Source of the DNA: an uncultured Alistipes sp.
GTDB taxonomy: Bacteria; Bacteroidota; Bacteroidia; Bacteroidales; UBA932
Assembly (NCBI GenBank): GCA_900544195.1
Contig: UQUJ01000051.1
Span: 1-22,804, forward strand
Direction: 5' to 3'
DNA: 22,804 bases
The first letter of the stretch is position 1, and each line of letters opens with the position of its first letter. The notes under the pieces are model-generated. The model was not told where the DNA came from. It ran no database searches and saw only the letters and a program-made list of their open reading frames with translations. Made by a program: the position numbers and the translations under genes. Of this stretch, positions 1 through 8,614 are shown piece by piece.

Positions 1-31
1 CTTCTTCCAAAAGACATCTATCCTCGAAAAT
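1..31. repeat. Partial copy of a fold-back repeat, cut by window edge
   Basis: The reverse complement of these bases matches the left arm of the fold-back element near 17360-17390 at nearly all positions, sharing the core ATTTTCGAGGATAGAT and the end GAAGAAG. Read on the + strand it also resembles that element's right arm (AAAAGA-ATCTA-CGAAAA), as expected for an imperfect palindrome. The rest of this copy would lie before the window. It marks the left edge of the PUL as the other copy marks the right end of the transporter operon. Similarity stops at about base 31. Confidence 0.55.
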
Positions 32-131
32 ACCGCCAAATCTTTACCAACTTATATTTTAACGCTTACTTAATTCATGACTGCAATATACGTATTTTAT
101 TCGATTAATACAATTCACAGGCTTGTGTTAG

Positions 132-155
132 TTTCGTTTCAAGTTTCGAACGAAA
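132..155. promoter_or_regulatory. Dyad upstream of susC, possible operator
   Basis: TTTCGTT and AACGAAA form a perfect 7-base inverted repeat with a 10-base spacer, and the spacer contributes another GTTTCG half-site and a TTCGAA palindrome. It lies about 60 bases upstream of the susC -7 element, a plausible place for an activator or repressor site. No regulator gene is in the window, so the binding protein is unknown. The surrounding bases 32-216 are A+T rich and hold no gene that I can see. Confidence 0.35.
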
Positions 156-216
156 TATTTTTAGTAAAAATCACAACATTTTTCGCAAATTTATTTTCTA
201 AAACAAAATATTTACA

Positions 217-224
217 TACATTTG
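217..224 (+). promoter_or_regulatory. Bacteroidetes -7 promoter element for the PUL operon
   Basis: TACATTTG matches the Bacteroidetes -7 consensus TAnnTTTG exactly. The -33 TTTG box is not clear; only T-rich sequence lies at the right distance, which fits an activator-dependent promoter. Transcription would start near 230, giving a leader of about 45 bases before the susC ATG at 276. This also argues against the in-frame TTG at 222 as the start codon, since it lies inside the promoter element. Confidence 0.6.
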
Positions 225-275
225 CACAAAACAGGAAAACACAATTTAACGGGTAAACCACAAATTATTTGCTAT

Positions 276-3200
276 ATGAGAGTTATTTTCAAGCATTTTC
301 TCACCACAGTCCTGATTCTCGCGGCGACAGTTTCCTTATCGAAACCTTTGGCGTCAGCCGCAGTGTCGGATCAAGACGGTAAGACCGTAACCGTCAAAGG
401 AACGGTGAAAGGAACTGATGGAGAGCCACAGATCGGCGCCATGGTCTATGTGAAAGGCATAGCGACCACAACCGCGTCGAGCGCGATGACTGACGCGAAT
501 GGAGAATATTCACTTTCCGCGCCTTCTGGCGCTGTGCTCGTGGCCAGTCTTCTCGGTTTCAAGGAACAGGAGCAGTCCATAGGCGGAAGAGACGTGGTGA
601 ACTTCATTCTGGAGCAGGAAAACACGATTCTTGATGATGCCGTGGTCATCGGCTATGGAACGCAAAGCAAACTGACTCTTACAGGATCCGTGGCCCAGAC
701 CTCTGGCCGCGAACTTGTGAAAAACTCCTCGGTCAACATCTCGCAAGGTCTGGCCGGCCGCCTCTCCGGTGTGATTGTCAGCAACCGCACCGGAGAACCT
801 GGAAAGGATGACGCGACCATGTTCATCCGAGGCCGAAGCACTCTTGGAGACAATAGTCCGCTCATCGTGATTGACGGAGTTCCAAGGACGAATGAGGAAT
901 TCAGCAGGTTGTCCGGTGACGAGATCGAAAGCGTCAATGTGTTGAAGGACGCGTCAGGAGCCATTTATGGGGCGCGGTCGGCCAACGGTGTCATACTCGT
1001 GACAACAAAGAGAGGCAAGTACAACGAAGGGGCCAGTGTCACATTCAACTACGATCTTGGCCTCCAGCAGCCGACACGTCTGGTCCAGATGGCGGACGCC
1101 ATCCAGTACACAAAGGCATACAACGCCGAACTGGCCATAACAGGAGCGGCTCCGATGTATAACGAGACACAGATCCAACATTACATAGACGGTGACGACC
1201 TGATAAACTACCCTAACACGAACTGGTTCGACGAGATCATCAAGCCGGTCTCCGTGCAGCATAAGTATGGCGCGAGCATAAGCGGAGGAGCGGAGAAAGT
1301 AGCCTGGTTTCTGGAATTCAACGGTCAGTATCAGGATGGAATCTACCGGAAGAGCGCCACAAAGTACGATCAGTACAATGTCCGTTCAAACATCGATGTC
1401 CAAGTAACCAAATCCCTGAAACTCGGACTCAATCTCAACGTGCGCCAACAGCACAAGAACTACTCGGCGTTTCCGTCCGACAGCTATGGCATCTTCTACA
1501 TCACAACGAGGCTGAAACCTACCGGGGCGGCATATTTCCCAAACGGCTACCTGCGGGGAGGCACCAACCCTGCTGTTCTGGTTCAAGACCTTACCGGTTA
1601 CGACAGGACCACGATCAACACCATAAACACGACTTTAACGGCGAATTGGGACCTCGGCTTCATCACAAAGGGACTGTCCGTGAGTGGGACGATGGCCTAC
1701 GATGTGATCGGGAACTTCCAGAAGAACTGGCAGAAGAACTGGCAATACTACACCTATGACGAGGTGACGGAACTCTACGAGGAAAGGACCAATTCTTATT
1801 GGAGCACCCCTGTGCTTCATGAGTATCAAAGGAACAGCAACACCTTGACCGTCAATGCCAACATCAACTACGACAGGGACTTCAACGGACACCATGTCAG
1901 CGCTTTGGCCGGATTCGAGCAGGCATCCTACCGTCTGGACTACATGGGCGCGGGAATAAACAAGTATGACTCCGACATCCTTGACGAGTTCTTCGCCGGG
2001 TCGGCGGACAAGAATTGGTACAGCATCAAAGGCTATGCGAGAGAGACGGCCAGAAGAAGCTGGTTCGGGAGACTCGGCTACGACTGGAAGAGTCGCTACC
2101 TCCTTCAGGTCATCGGACGTTTCGACGGTTCGGAGAACTTCCCTGAGAACAAACGCTGGGGTTTCTTCCCCGGAGTCTCCGCCGGATGGAGAATCTCCGA
2201 GGAACCGTTCGTCAAGAAGAACGCGCCTTGGCTGACAAACCTGAAGATACGAGCCTCCTACGGAGAGCAGGGCAACGATCAGATCGATTCGTTCCAGTAC
2301 ATGACAACCTACGGCTACACGTCCGCCTCCTCATACAAACTAAGATTCGATGACAAGGATGTCAACTTCATAATCCCAGGGAAGGTTCCGAACAAGAATG
2401 TCACATGGGAAGTGGCCAAGACATGGAACATCGGTCTTGACGGAAGCATAAAGAATGGATTGATAGGATGGGAGCTTGAGTTCTTCAAGACCGAACGTTC
2501 GAACATCCTCTGCACCAGAAACGCCTCGATACCTTACTACACAGGTCTTCCGGACAGTCTTCCGGACGAGAACATCGGCATCGTGGACAACAAGGGATTC
2601 GAACTTCAGCTGCACCATGAGGGAAAATCGAAGAACGGAGACCTGATCTACCATGCGAGCGGAAACTTCATGTTTGTCCGCAACCGCATAAAATTCATGG
2701 ACGAGACACCTTGGGGCGAAGGTCATGAATACATGAACCTTACAGGACATCCGATGGGGGCCCAACTTTACTATCAGGTGAAAGGAATCAACCGCACCCA
2801 GGAAGACCTTGAGAACAATCCGCAGATGGCCGGAGCCACCCTCGGAGACTTCATGTTCGAGGATCTGGACGGAGACGGGAAGATCACTTCCTATGACAGA
2901 AAGAGGTGCGACCTGACTCCTGTGCCCGAGATCGTGTTTGGAGCGAACTTCGACGCCACATGGAGGAACCTCGATTTCTCCCTGCTGCTTCAGGGACAGG
3001 CGAGGGCCAGATTCTACTATTCCCCACTCACGGATCCGGTCTCCGGAAACATCGAGAGAGAGGCGGCTCTGAACGCATGGACTCTGGACAACCCGACCGC
3101 AAGCCGTCCGAGAATCGGTTCCACGGTCAGCAACGGAGGTGTGAACAGAGTGTCATTCTACTACCGCAACGCAGCCTTCCTTCGACTGAAGAATGTCGAA

Positions 3201-3392
3201 ATCGGTTACACCATTCCAGACAACATCCTGTTCAACAAAATGAAAATAAAGAGTCTGCGCTTCTACATCGCAGGTTACAACCTTCTTACCTTCTCCGGTC
3301 TTAAGAATGTGGATCCCGAGACCAGCGATGAATCCTACCAGACCTATCCGCAGATGCGGATCTTCAACACAGGCGTGAAACTTACTTTCTAA
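276..3392 (+). CDS. SusC-family TonB-dependent outer-membrane transporter
   Basis: This is an outer-membrane beta-barrel importer of the SusC/RagA class, which with the SusD partner takes up oligomers in a TonB-dependent way. The 1038-residue product starts with a signal peptide (hydrophobic stretch at about residues 8-25), then a carboxypeptidase-regulatory-like domain (about 38-120), the plug with the motifs GYGTQ and RGRSTLG, then VIDGVPR, and a long barrel ending in the typical FNTGVKLTF. I chose the ATG at 276 because the reading frame's earlier TTG at 222 overlaps the promoter. The stop is 10 bases before susD. The neighbouring genes suggest the cargo is an amino-sugar-containing cell-wall fragment, but the transporter sequence itself does not show this. 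Confidence 0.95.
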   Translation: MRVIFKHFLTTVLILAATVSLSKPLASAAVSDQDGKTVTVKGTVKGTDGEPQIGAMVYVKGIATTTASSAMTDANGEYSLSAPSGAVLVASLLGFKEQEQSIGGRDVVNFILEQENTILDDAVVIGYGTQSKLTLTGSVAQTSGRELVKNSSVNISQGLAGRLSGVIVSNRTGEPGKDDATMFIRGRSTLGDNSPLIVIDGVPRTNEEFSRLSGDEIESVNVLKDASGAIYGARSANGVILVTTKRGKYNEGASVTFNYDLGLQQPTRLVQMADAIQYTKAYNAELAITGAAPMYNETQIQHYIDGDDLINYPNTNWFDEIIKPVSVQHKYGASISGGAEKVAWFLEFNGQYQDGIYRKSATKYDQYNVRSNIDVQVTKSLKLGLNLNVRQQHKNYSAFPSDSYGIFYITTRLKPTGAAYFPNGYLRGGTNPAVLVQDLTGYDRTTINTINTTLTANWDLGFITKGLSVSGTMAYDVIGNFQKNWQKNWQYYTYDEVTELYEERTNSYWSTPVLHEYQRNSNTLTVNANINYDRDFNGHHVSALAGFEQASYRLDYMGAGINKYDSDILDEFFAGSADKNWYSIKGYARETARRSWFGRLGYDWKSRYLLQVIGRFDGSENFPENKRWGFFPGVSAGWRISEEPFVKKNAPWLTNLKIRASYGEQGNDQIDSFQYMTTYGYTSASSYKLRFDDKDVNFIIPGKVPNKNVTWEVAKTWNIGLDGSIKNGLIGWELEFFKTERSNILCTRNASIPYYTGLPDSLPDENIGIVDNKGFELQLHHEGKSKNGDLIYHASGNFMFVRNRIKFMDETPWGEGHEYMNLTGHPMGAQLYYQVKGINRTQEDLENNPQMAGATLGDFMFEDLDGDGKITSYDRKRCDLTPVPEIVFGANFDATWRNLDFSLLLQGQARARFYYSPLTDPVSGNIEREAALNAWTLDNPTASRPRIGSTVSNGGVNRVSFYYRNAAFLRLKNVEIGYTIPDNILFNKMKIKSLRFYIAGYNLLTFSGLKNVDPETSDESYQTYPQMRIFNTGVKLTF

Positions 3393-3402
3393 ATGAAGAG
3401 AC

Positions 3403-5415
3403 ATGAATACCATGAAAAAGATAACCGTAATACTCGCCGCAGTGATCCTTCTGGTCTCCTGCAACAATGATTTCCTGAACAAGACTCCGCTTGACAAGCT
3501 TTCGGAGGACGCTGTGTTCAACAGCACAGCCTTGGCGGAGAGTTACATCAACGCTCTCTACACAGTCCTCCCCGACCCATTCCAGGAAGGAAACATCGGA
3601 TGCATCACCGACGAGGGTTACTTCCGGTACGGAGGTTCAAGCACAAGATACATCGCGTCCGGCAACATGACCCCGGACAACGTCATGTACAACTACGAAG
3701 GCGGTCAGGCACACAGCACAAGAACCACATTCCTGAACATCTGGAACCGCACGTATGAACGCATCTACAGAATGAACTATTTCCTGAATTATGTGGATGA
3801 AAAGGGTACGAATATTCCAGAAGACGATGTGAACAGGCTTAAAGGCGAGGTATATTTCCTCCGTGCATGGGCGTACTACAACCTTATTCAGAGATATGCC
3901 GGAGTGCCGATCATCACAAAGGCCTACGACCTGACCGACACTTATGATGCGAAAAGGGACAACTTCGATGATTGCGTCAACTTCGTTCTGGAGGATCTTG
4001 ACAAGGCGGAAGAGCTTCTTCCGGCAAAGGACAAGGCCACGAAAGGCAGGGCGAACAAAGACATCGTTCTGGCACTCAGAAGCCGTCTCACGCTGGTAGC
4101 CGCATCTCCGCTGTTCAACGACCCGGCCCGTCCGGAAGGTGGAATATTCAGAGGTCAGTACAGCGCCGACAAATGGAAAAGGGCTCTGGATGCCACGAAA
4201 CGGATAATCGACCGCGCCGATGTGGACGGATCCTACAGATTGGACGACACCTACGACGGAGTGTGGAAGAACACTGACTCACCGGAACTCATCTGGGCCA
4301 AGTATTTCATTTCAAGCGCCGATGCCAGCGACAACACGATGAAGAAAGCGCAACTGCTATATTCTGTGGTTTATTTCAATGGGTGGACAGCGTTCCAGCC
4401 AACCCAGGCCATGACCCTCGACTATGAGATGGCCAACGGGAAGAAGATCTTCGAGGACGGTTCAGGCTACGATGTCAACCATCCGTTCAAAGGACGTGAC
4501 CCTCGTTTCTACAAAAGTGTGGCGTCACCGTTCTGCAATTACCCTAACACGGACAACTCCGGCTACCATGACAATGTCCTGGATCTTTCGCTTTACTATG
4601 ACAATGTCAAGAAATCCGATTTCGACGAAGGTAAGAAAGAGCCTTCCTACAGCGTGAAAGCCAAACATCTTCTGGACGCGACCAGCACAATGGGACTGGA
4701 GATGATGAAATGGTACATCCCGACCTCACCGATCACAGAGGCCGAGACCGGCTCCGTGCTTTACCCTTGGTTCAGGCTGGCGGAGATGTACCTGAACTAT
4801 GCTGAATGTGCCTACATGACCGGGAATGAGGCTCTTTGCCGCCAGTACATCAACAAGGTGCGCTCTCGTTCCGACGTCCGGATGCCGGAAATCAAGGAAT
4901 CCGGAGAGGCTCTTTGGGACCGTCTGGTAAACGAGCGTAGGGTGGAGCTGGCTTTCGAGGCCATCCGCTATTTCGATGTGAGAAGATGGAAGACGGCGCA
5001 GTTCTACGAGAACGTTCCGTTCGCGGGAATGAGAACAATGGTTCTTCGCAATGGATCCCGGAACGACACCATCTACCGTGTGGCACATCCTTACGATGAA
5101 AGCCTTACTCACACTTGCTACTATTGGCCGAACTCGGACGAAAGGAAGGACTACGTGAAAGCCAACACAAGGGACATTTTCGAGGAGGCCAGCAAGGATT
5201 CAGACGGCGCGGTCCAGGTAAACGGCTCCTGCATCAAGTACCGTTGGCTCGGAAAGGACTACTGGGTTGATTACGGAGACTGCCGTCTCACTGTCAGTCC
5301 TACCCAGAAGCATTTCAGGAAAGTGAACGGAGAATGGCCTAACTATCTTATGCCTATTCCTGCGAACGAAATGACAAAGGCCAATGGCACATTAGTACAG
5401 AATCCTGGTTATTAA
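3403..5415 (+). CDS. SusD/RagB-family surface lipoprotein
   Basis: This is the surface glycan-binding lid of the SusCD importer. The 670-residue product has a lipoprotein signal (LLVSC, Cys20) followed by NNDFLNKTPLDKLSEDA, a characteristic start of mature SusD proteins. The TPR-like helical region includes LKGEVYFLRAWAYYNLIQRY, and the C-terminal part has the usual NERRVELAFE and RYFDVRRWK segments. It follows susC by 10 bases. A second in-frame ATG three codons in (MKKITV) could be the true start. Length is somewhat above the usual 500-600 residues. The substrate cannot be read from the sequence; the operon suggests cell-wall glycan or glycopeptide. Confidence 0.95.
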   Translation: MNTMKKITVILAAVILLVSCNNDFLNKTPLDKLSEDAVFNSTALAESYINALYTVLPDPFQEGNIGCITDEGYFRYGGSSTRYIASGNMTPDNVMYNYEGGQAHSTRTTFLNIWNRTYERIYRMNYFLNYVDEKGTNIPEDDVNRLKGEVYFLRAWAYYNLIQRYAGVPIITKAYDLTDTYDAKRDNFDDCVNFVLEDLDKAEELLPAKDKATKGRANKDIVLALRSRLTLVAASPLFNDPARPEGGIFRGQYSADKWKRALDATKRIIDRADVDGSYRLDDTYDGVWKNTDSPELIWAKYFISSADASDNTMKKAQLLYSVVYFNGWTAFQPTQAMTLDYEMANGKKIFEDGSGYDVNHPFKGRDPRFYKSVASPFCNYPNTDNSGYHDNVLDLSLYYDNVKKSDFDEGKKEPSYSVKAKHLLDATSTMGLEMMKWYIPTSPITEAETGSVLYPWFRLAEMYLNYAECAYMTGNEALCRQYINKVRSRSDVRMPEIKESGEALWDRLVNERRVELAFEAIRYFDVRRWKTAQFYENVPFAGMRTMVLRNGSRNDTIYRVAHPYDESLTHTCYYWPNSDERKDYVKANTRDIFEEASKDSDGAVQVNGSCIKYRWLGKDYWVDYGDCRLTVSPTQKHFRKVNGEWPNYLMPIPANEMTKANGTLVQNPGY

Positions 5416-5477
5416 TGTATAGCCAATGCGAGTTCGATGAAATTGAATATTAGAATAATAACGGAAGTTGAAGTAAT

Positions 5478-8400
5478 ATGAGGATAAAGGCACTTGCAGC
5501 GATAGCGTCCTCCCTGCTGGCTGTCGCCTGCGGCGGGAACCGCCTGAAGATGAACTATGGTTCGGCTGACATCTCCACGACTCCCCGGGAGCATGTGGTC
5601 CTTGCCGGATTCGCCGCAAGGCATGGCCTGTCAGATGGCATACACCAGAGACTTCGTACCCACTGCCTTGTCTTCAAGGACGGTTCCGGTAGGAAGGTAT
5701 GCGTCATTTCCAATGACCTGATGGAGATTTCTCCAGCTATCACCGACACACTCCGGACATTGGTCTCTGAGCGGTCCGGACTGGACAGAGAACGCATCCT
5801 GATTCATAACATCCACACTCATTCCGCACCAAGATCAGGAGGTTCAAGCACTTGGACAGGAGGTACGAACAGAGCGTGGAAGTTCAGAATGATTGATTCT
5901 TTGGTGACCAACGCCGTGAGGACAATCACGTCGGACAGGGATTTCACCAGATTCGAGCTTGAGACAGGACGCGCCAGAACAGGAATCAACGGCAACAGAT
6001 GCGAGAAAGGAGGACCGGTCGATCATGATGTCTATGTGGCAAGGTTCATCAGAGAAGGGAAGCCTATGGTCTCGGTCGTCAATCTGGCGTGCCACCCTGT
6101 GTGCATGGGACCCGGCAGCCACGCGTTGTCTTCGGACTATCCGGGAATATGCGGGGAAATACTTTCCAGGCTTTGGGGCGGGGAGGTGTTCCAGCTGACA
6201 GGAGCGGCGGGCAACATGGACCCGGAAAGAGGGCCTCAGGACGCCGCCTATGCGGAAGAATGCGGGCAAGCGTTGGCTGATTCCCTTGCCGGAATGTCAT
6301 TCACGAAGGTAAAGGGAAAAGGGTTGATGCGGTTTGTGAATGAGGCCGTGGACCTTCCATACCAGAAGGATTCGATCACAGCGGAACTGGTCAGACACCA
6401 CGCTGATTCGCTCGTCAGGACCTCCTCCAAGGTCTCGGCATCTTTCGGAGAGGATGTCAGAAACTGGGAACGCGAGATTCTGGAAAGGTTCAGGAACGGT
6501 CCGGTTCCAAACCGGCTACGTTACCACCTGCATGTCTTGGATCTGGACGGCGTGATGTTCTTATTCAGCGACGGAGAGCCTTTCTGCGAGTACCAAATGG
6601 ACATCCGCAAGGATTTCCCTGACAGGACGATCTTCTTCGCCGGCTACACAAACGGGCAGAATTCCTATCTTCCGTCCGAAAGAGCCTACAAGGTGCGCAA
6701 GGGTTATGAATATGAGACCGAGCAGATGCACATCTACATCAAGGCCCCGTACCCTCTCTCCTGTTCCGCTCCGGCTGTCTATCTGGCAGGAGTCAGAAAG
6801 ATCATAGATGATGCGATCTGTTCAGAGACTGAGGCTCCCGTTAAGGATGCGGCCGGCTACGGAGTGATTCCCGCTCCTGAAACCTTGATTCCGAAACCGG
6901 GAGAGTTCACCATAAGCGGAAAGACATCAATCCAAGTCGAAAGCGATGACAGCGGATTCGCCGAGGCCGCGGGGATATTCATCGACAGAATCAGGAGTGC
7001 CGCCGGGATTGACTTGTACAAAGGAAGCGGCAAAGGTGGACGGATTGTCCTTCGCAAGGTAGAAGGACTTGAAAATGAAGAGTATAAGGTAATAATATCA
7101 TCAAAAGAGGTTCTTCTGGAGGCGACCACTTCCACGGGTGCGTTCTATGCCTTGCAGACAGTCCTTCAACTGCTTCCTCCGGAAATATATTCACAGAATA
7201 AAGTCTTCGGCGTCAGATGGAGCGCGCCATGCTGCGAGATCAGCGACAGACCGGCGTTCGCCTACAGAGGCATGATGCTGGACTGCGGAAGGTACTATTA
7301 TCCTAAGGAATTCGTGAAGAAGTTCATAGACCTGATGTCGATGCGGAAACTGAACATGTTCCATTGGCATCTGACGGAGGATCAGGGTTGGAGAATTGAG
7401 ATAAAAAAGTACCCTCGGCTCACCGAAGTGGGATCGAAAAGGCCTTTCACGGCGGACTATGACGGGAAGAACCCTGACGGGAAGCCACAAGGCGGATTCT
7501 ACACTCAGGAGGACATCAAGGAGATTGTTGAATATGCAAGGCTCAGACATGTGACCGTCATTCCAGAGATAGAGATTCCGGGGCATTCCACAGCTGCTCT
7601 GGCGGCATACCCGCAATTGTCATGCGACACGACAAAGACTTATGAAGTGTCCACCTGCTGGGGTGTCAAAGACGATGTATATTGTCCGAGTGAGTTCACG
7701 TTCAAATTTCTTGAGGATGTCTTCACGGAGATGCTGCCGTTGTTCCCTTCAAGGTACTGGCACATCGGAGGAGACGAATGTCCGCAGAAAGCCTGGAAAG
7801 AGAGTTCCGTCTGTCATGACTTGATGAAAGAGAAAGGCATGAAGAGTTACGACGAGATACAGTCTTATTTCGTGAACCGTGTCAGCACATTCCTGAGGAA
7901 TCATGGAAAGACTGTGATAGGCTGGGACGAGATTCTGGACGGAAGCGCCGTGGACGGGATGATCGCCCAATCGTACAGGGGCCATGCCCCGGCGGCGAAA
8001 GGAATCAGGAGAGGACACCAAGTGATCCTCTCACCTGACCGCTGGTGCTATTACAATTACTACCAAGAAGATCCAGAGACGGAACCAAAAGCGCAGCCAC
8101 TGCTTCTTACTCTTAAGAAAGCCTACAGTTATTTCCCTGTGGTGGATTCCCTTCCGGAACTCAGCGCAAAGTACATCATCGGGGTCGAGGGTTGTGTCTG
8201 GGGTGAATATATTCCGGACAGCAGGACGGCAGAGTACTGGGCTTTTCCGAGGACATCCGCGCTGTCGGAGGTGGGATGGACCAAGCGGCAGAACAAGGAC
8301 TGGCAGTCCTTCAGGGTCAGGATGGAGAAAGAGTTGAAACGCCTTGGGATGTCAGGGGTGAACTGTTCCGAAGCCTACTGGAATGTGATCTTCGACTACG

Positions 8401-8612
8401 ACAGTGTGAATCTGCCACGGCCGGAGCGGGCGGATCTGATGCTGGACTACCCAGGAGCCGCCATCCGCTACACCACGGACGGTAGCGAGCCGGACATGGA
8501 CTCAAGAATATTCCTGAGCGCATTCACTCCTGAAAAAGGTACCACGGTGAGGGCGCAAGGATTCACCCATGACGGAAAGAAGGTGGGAAAAGAAGTTGAA
8601 AAGAAGTTCTGA
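5478..8612 (+). CDS. Lipoprotein: ceramidase-like zinc amidase fused to GH20 beta-hexosaminidase
   Basis: This 1044-residue lipoprotein (LAVAC, Cys18) joins two enzymes in one uninterrupted frame. Residues about 25-445 resemble the neutral/alkaline ceramidase N-terminal domain, a zinc amidohydrolase fold: HTHSAP (His113, His115), ACHPVCMG (His206), a DGEPF motif (Glu367) and GQNSYLPS (Tyr397) fit the metal-ligand pattern. The segment around 241-249 reads TGAAGNMDP, with Asp where true ceramidases have the reactive Ser, so ceramide is an unlikely substrate. Residues about 460-930 are GH20b plus the GH20 TIM barrel: HWHLTEDQGWR (629-639), PEIEIPGHS, WHIGGDE with the catalytic pair Asp766-Glu767, and GWDEIL. 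A C-terminal hexosaminidase-associated domain (YTTDGSEP) ends the protein. The GH20 part should release terminal GlcNAc or GalNAc by substrate-assisted catalysis. It follows susD by 62 bases. The amidase substrate is unknown. Confidence 0.85.
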   Translation: MRIKALAAIASSLLAVACGGNRLKMNYGSADISTTPREHVVLAGFAARHGLSDGIHQRLRTHCLVFKDGSGRKVCVISNDLMEISPAITDTLRTLVSERSGLDRERILIHNIHTHSAPRSGGSSTWTGGTNRAWKFRMIDSLVTNAVRTITSDRDFTRFELETGRARTGINGNRCEKGGPVDHDVYVARFIREGKPMVSVVNLACHPVCMGPGSHALSSDYPGICGEILSRLWGGEVFQLTGAAGNMDPERGPQDAAYAEECGQALADSLAGMSFTKVKGKGLMRFVNEAVDLPYQKDSITAELVRHHADSLVRTSSKVSASFGEDVRNWEREILERFRNGPVPNRLRYHLHVLDLDGVMFLFSDGEPFCEYQMDIRKDFPDRTIFFAGYTNGQNSYLPSERAYKVRKGYEYETEQMHIYIKAPYPLSCSAPAVYLAGVRKIIDDAICSETEAPVKDAAGYGVIPAPETLIPKPGEFTISGKTSIQVESDDSGFAEAAGIFIDRIRSAAGIDLYKGSGKGGRIVLRKVEGLENEEYKVIISSKEVLLEATTSTGAFYALQTVLQLLPPEIYSQNKVFGVRWSAPCCEISDRPAFAYRGMMLDCGRYYYPKEFVKKFIDLMSMRKLNMFHWHLTEDQGWRIEIKKYPRLTEVGSKRPFTADYDGKNPDGKPQGGFYTQEDIKEIVEYARLRHVTVIPEIEIPGHSTAALAAYPQLSCDTTKTYEVSTCWGVKDDVYCPSEFTFKFLEDVFTEMLPLFPSRYWHIGGDECPQKAWKESSVCHDLMKEKGMKSYDEIQSYFVNRVSTFLRNHGKTVIGWDEILDGSAVDGMIAQSYRGHAPAAKGIRRGHQVILSPDRWCYYNYYQEDPETEPKAQPLLLTLKKAYSYFPVVDSLPELSAKYIIGVEGCVWGEYIPDSRTAEYWAFPRTSALSEVGWTKRQNKDWQSFRVRMEKELKRLGMSGVNCSEAYWNVIFDYDSVNLPRPERADLMLDYPGAAIRYTTDGSEPDMDSRIFLSAFTPEKGTTVRAQGFTHDGKKVGKEVEKKF

Positions 8613-8614
8613 CT

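Noticed and set aside
222..275. TTG start for susC
   Set aside because: It lies within the -7 promoter element; the ATG at 276 directly precedes the signal peptide.
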